A stretch of DNA of 15,946 nucleotides from Cryomorphaceae bacterium (GTDB taxonomy: Bacteria > Bacteroidota > Bacteroidia > Flavobacteriales > BACL11): assembly GCA_014384505.1 (NCBI GenBank), contig JACNFT010000035.1, positions 1-15,946 on the forward strand. The letters are read 5' to 3'. The notes beneath the pieces were generated by a model. That model had not been told where the DNA came from. It was given only the letters and a program-made list of their open reading frames with translations, and made no database searches. Every line of letters starts with the position of its first letter. Within the stretch, counting starts at the first letter, position 1. Positions 13,305 to 15,946 of the stretch are shown here, piece after piece. Made by a program: the position numbers and the translations under genes.

Positions 13305-15294
13305 ACAAGCCATTTTACAAGGAATTCCATCAGAAATTCCTGCAAAAAGAGATATTAATACTAGTGTTAGCCATGCACCTAACAGAAAAAATATTTTAAA
13401 TAAAGAGGAAAAGCAATTAGCTATTCGTAATGCATTGCGATATTTCCCTGAGCATATGCACACTGTGTTAGCTCCTGAATTTACTGAAGAACTTAAAACT
13501 TACGGCAGAATTTATATGTATCGTTTCATGCCTGACTATAAAATAAAAGCAAGGCACTTGGAAGAATTTCCACACAAAAGCAAACAAGCTGCAGCATTAC
13601 AAATGATGCTCTCTAACAACTTAGATGAAGCTATTGCCCAACATCCTGAAGAATTGATTACTTATGGAGGGAATGGATCTGTATTTCAAAATTGGGCACA
13701 ATACTTGCTATGTATGCAATACTTAGCCGAAATGAATGATGAACAGACTTTAGTCTTGTATTCAGGTCACCCAATGGGATTATTTCCATCACATAAAGAT
13801 GCACCAAGAGTTGTTGTAACTAACGGTATGATGATTCCTAATTATTCTAAGCCTGATGATTGGGAAAAATTTAATGCTTTAGGCGTTACGCAATACGGAC
13901 AAATGACAGCTGGTTCGTTTATGTATATCGGTCCGCAAGGAATTGTACACGGAACTAATATCACCTTACTAAATGCAGCTAGAAAAATAGATGCACGTGC
14001 TGAAGATTTAAGCGGGAAAATATTTATTACAGCAGGATTAGGAGGTATGAGTGGAGCACAGCCAAAAGCAGGAGTAATTGCCAAAGGAATCTGTATAGTT
14101 GCAGAAATCAATCCTCAAGCGACTTACAAAAGGCACGAACAAGGTTGGGTAGATGAAGTATACAAGGATTTAGATAAGTTACTAGATAGAGCAATTACAG
14201 CGAGAACAAATAAAGAAGCGGTTTCTATCGCTTATGATGGAAATATAGTTGACCTATGGGAAAGAGTAGTTGAGCGCAACATTCATATTGAAATTGGTTC
14301 AGACCAAACTTCACTGCATAACCCTTGGGCAGGAGGCTACTACCCAGTTGGAATGAGTTATGATGCTTCTAATGAAATGATGGCAAACAATCCTGAAGAA
14401 TTTAAAAAGGAAGTACAAAAAACTTTAATTCGTCATACCAATGCAATCAATACTTTAACAGAAAGGGGAATGTACTTTTTTGATTATGGAAACGCTTTTC
14501 TACTAGAAGCTAGTCGTGCTAATGCTGACATTTTAAAGCCAAATGGTAATTTTAAATATCCATCCTATGTGCAAGACATAATGGGACCAATGTGCTTTGA
14601 TTATGGCTTTGGACCTTTTCGTTGGGTTTGTGCTTCTAATGATGAAAAAGACTTAGCCATAACTGATAGGATTGCTTGTGAAGTGCTAGAAAAATTGATG
14701 CACGATTCTCCTGATGAGATTAAATTACAGATGAGCGACAATATCAATTGGATAAAAGCAGCAGATGAAAACAAAATGATTGTAGGTTCACAAGCTCGTA
14801 TTTTATATGCTGATGCTGAAGGAAGAATGAAAATTGCAGAAGCTTTCAATAATGCAATTGCTGATGGCACAATATCTGCCCCTATAGTATTAGGTCGTGA
14901 TCATCATGATGTATCAGGAACAGATTCTCCTTACCGAGAAACATCAAATATTTATGATGGCTCACAATTTACTGCTGATATGGCTATACAGAATGTTATT
15001 GGTGATAGTTTCAGAGGAGCTACTTGGGTTTCCATTCACAATGGTGGAGGTGTTGGTTGGGGAGAAGTAATCAATGGTGGTTTTGGAATGTTGATAGATG
15101 GCAGTGCTGATTCTGATAGAAAATTAAAATCTATGCTATTTTGGGATGTAAATAATGGAATTTCAAGAAGAAGTTGGGCAAGAAATAAAGAAGCAAACTT
15201 TGCAATTAAAAGAGCCATGAAAATGAATCCAGACCTAAAAGTTACTATGCCTAATTCTGCTGCTGATAGTTTAATAAATTCATTAGATTTATAA
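13291..15294 (+). CDS. hutU: Urocanate hydratase (long, eukaryote-like form)
   Basis: Converts urocanate to imidazolone propionate, the second step of histidine degradation, in the cytosol with tightly bound NAD+. At 667 residues it is the long form found in Bacteroidota and animals rather than the roughly 556-residue proteobacterial form. Landmarks: YGRIYMYRF near residue 75, GQMTAGSFMYIGPQGIVHGT, the Rossmann loop AGLGGMSGAQPKAG, GPMCFDYGFGPFRWVC (Cys435 and Cys447, the segment holding the active-site cysteine in relatives), VGSQARILY, and RDHHDVSGTDSPYRETSN followed by HNGGGVGWGEVINGG. MTNLKQAILQGIPSEIP is a normal family N-terminus, which supports the start inside the DUF5522 gene. No hutH, hutI, hutG or ftcD is adjacent in this window. 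Confidence 0.96.
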   Translation: MTNLKQAILQGIPSEIPAKRDINTSVSHAPNRKNILNKEEKQLAIRNALRYFPEHMHTVLAPEFTEELKTYGRIYMYRFMPDYKIKARHLEEFPHKSKQAAALQMMLSNNLDEAIAQHPEELITYGGNGSVFQNWAQYLLCMQYLAEMNDEQTLVLYSGHPMGLFPSHKDAPRVVVTNGMMIPNYSKPDDWEKFNALGVTQYGQMTAGSFMYIGPQGIVHGTNITLLNAARKIDARAEDLSGKIFITAGLGGMSGAQPKAGVIAKGICIVAEINPQATYKRHEQGWVDEVYKDLDKLLDRAITARTNKEAVSIAYDGNIVDLWERVVERNIHIEIGSDQTSLHNPWAGGYYPVGMSYDASNEMMANNPEEFKKEVQKTLIRHTNAINTLTERGMYFFDYGNAFLLEASRANADILKPNGNFKYPSYVQDIMGPMCFDYGFGPFRWVCASNDEKDLAITDRIACEVLEKLMHDSPDEIKLQMSDNINWIKAADENKMIVGSQARILYADAEGRMKIAEAFNNAIADGTISAPIVLGRDHHDVSGTDSPYRETSNIYDGSQFTADMAIQNVIGDSFRGATWVSIHNGGGVGWGEVINGGFGMLIDGSADSDRKLKSMLFWDVNNGISRRSWARNKEANFAIKRAMKMNPDLKVTMPNSAADSLINSLDL

Positions 15295-15301
15295 AAATAG
15301 A

Positions 15302-15946
15302 ATGACTGCAATCGTAAATCCAACCATTTTTAAATTCTTAACTGAGCTTAAAAATAATAATACTAGAGAATGGTTTGCTGAAAATAAAGAATATTACCAG
15401 AAGGAAGAAGAGCAAATAAAAGATTTCTTTACGGCAATAAATGAAGGACTATCAGCTATTGACAATATAGGTGGAATGAAAGCATATCGCATCTACAGAG
15501 ATATTCGCTTTTCAAAAGATAAAACTCCTTACAAAACCTACAGAAGCTGTAGTTTTAAAAGAGCAACTGAAGCCCTCAGAGGCGGTTATCATTTGGAAAT
15601 CACTCCAGGAGGAAGTTTTTTAGCAGCAGGATTTTGGCAACCCAACAAAGAAGATTTATTCAGAATTAGAAAAGAATTTGAGCTAGACAGTTCTTATATT
15701 AAAAACATACTTTCTGATAAAGAATTCACAACTACTTTTGGTGGTTTTCATGACAGAAATTCTTTGAAGCTAGCCCCTACAGGCTTTGATAAAAAACATC
15801 CTAATATTGATTTGATAAAAAAGAAGGATTTTATTGTATTGCGGAAATTTACTGATAGAGAAGTTTTATCTAAAGACTTTCATACTAGTGTTGTCGTGCG
15901 TCATACCCAGCTGGAGAGTTTTGTAGTTTATTTCATGCATTCTTTT
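15302..15946 (+). CDS. DUF2461 family protein (C-terminus beyond right edge)
   Basis: The gene starts 7 bp after the hutU stop and is open for 215 codons to the window end. MTAIVNPTIFKFLTELKNNNTREWFAENK is followed by YRIYRDIRFSKDKTPYKTY and GYHLEITPGGSFLAAGFWQP. Together these match the DUF2461/TIGR02453 family, whose usual length is about 220-230 residues, so only the last few residues should be missing. No signal peptide or membrane segment is seen. The biochemical function of the family is unknown. It is probably read from the DUF5522/hutU transcript, since I see no TAnnTTTG box in the 7-bp gap. Confidence 0.88.
   Translation, partial: MTAIVNPTIFKFLTELKNNNTREWFAENKEYYQKEEEQIKDFFTAINEGLSAIDNIGGMKAYRIYRDIRFSKDKTPYKTYRSCSFKRATEALRGGYHLEITPGGSFLAAGFWQPNKEDLFRIRKEFELDSSYIKNILSDKEFTTTFGGFHDRNSLKLAPTGFDKKHPNIDLIKKKDFIVLRKFTDREVLSKDFHTSVVVRHTQLESFVVYFMHSF

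Overview
The window reads as chromosomal core DNA from an AT-rich member of the Bacteroidota, most likely Flavobacteriales. Four things support this. Nearly every transcription-unit head carries an exact TAnnTTTG box, the Bacteroidota -7 promoter element, while Shine-Dalgarno sequences are essentially absent. Secreted proteins have short FSQ/FAQ-type signal peptides or a lipobox. Bacteroidota-typical families are present (DUF5522, choice-of-anchor Q beta-helix lipoprotein, long urocanase, FlgJ-like glucosaminidase). G+C is low throughout. I see no tRNA, rRNA, CRISPR array, transposase, phage gene or other mobile element.

Layout. 1-2158 (minus strand): an XRE regulator, then class 2 dihydroorotate dehydrogenase (pyrD), then HMG-CoA lyase, cut by the left edge and overlapping pyrD by 4 bp. 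2159-2619: a 461-bp AT-rich gap holding the XRE promoter and operator and, at its far end, a DtxR/MntR-like operator and promoter. 2620-4146 (plus): a DtxR/MntR-family metal regulator and a ZIP metal transporter, 3 bp apart. 4217-6147 (plus): smpB and a beta-helix lipoprotein that share one base. 6148-7152 (minus): a LuxC-family acyl-CoA reductase whose stop codon abuts that of the lipoprotein. 7201-11331 (plus): a secreted conserved protein directly joined to rnhB, then an 870-residue membrane-anchored protein with two DUF3352-like repeats and a beta-propeller-like tail. 11328-13100 (minus): a PLP-dependent ACC deaminase/D-cysteine desulfhydrase-like enzyme and a glucosaminidase with an unusual C-terminal domain. 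13131-15946 (plus): a 57-residue DUF5522 protein, hutU overlapping it by 14 bp, and a DUF2461 protein cut by the right edge.

How the genes work together. Most are unrelated housekeeping functions: pyrimidine synthesis, leucine/ketone-body catabolism, ribosome rescue, RNA/DNA hybrid removal, histidine catabolism and cell-wall hydrolysis. The clear functional pair is the regulator with the ZIP transporter, which looks like a self-contained metal-homeostasis operon; the regulator has a Glu where DtxR has its metal-ligand Cys, as in manganese-sensing MntR.

No complete novel defence or mobile system is visible. The most interesting signals are regulatory and architectural. Three genes have TAnnTTTG exactly 4 nt before the ATG, which implies leaderless or near-leaderless mRNAs. 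Two divergent gene pairs have -7 boxes packed against each other. Two palindromic operators are readable. Two proteins have unusual domain combinations.
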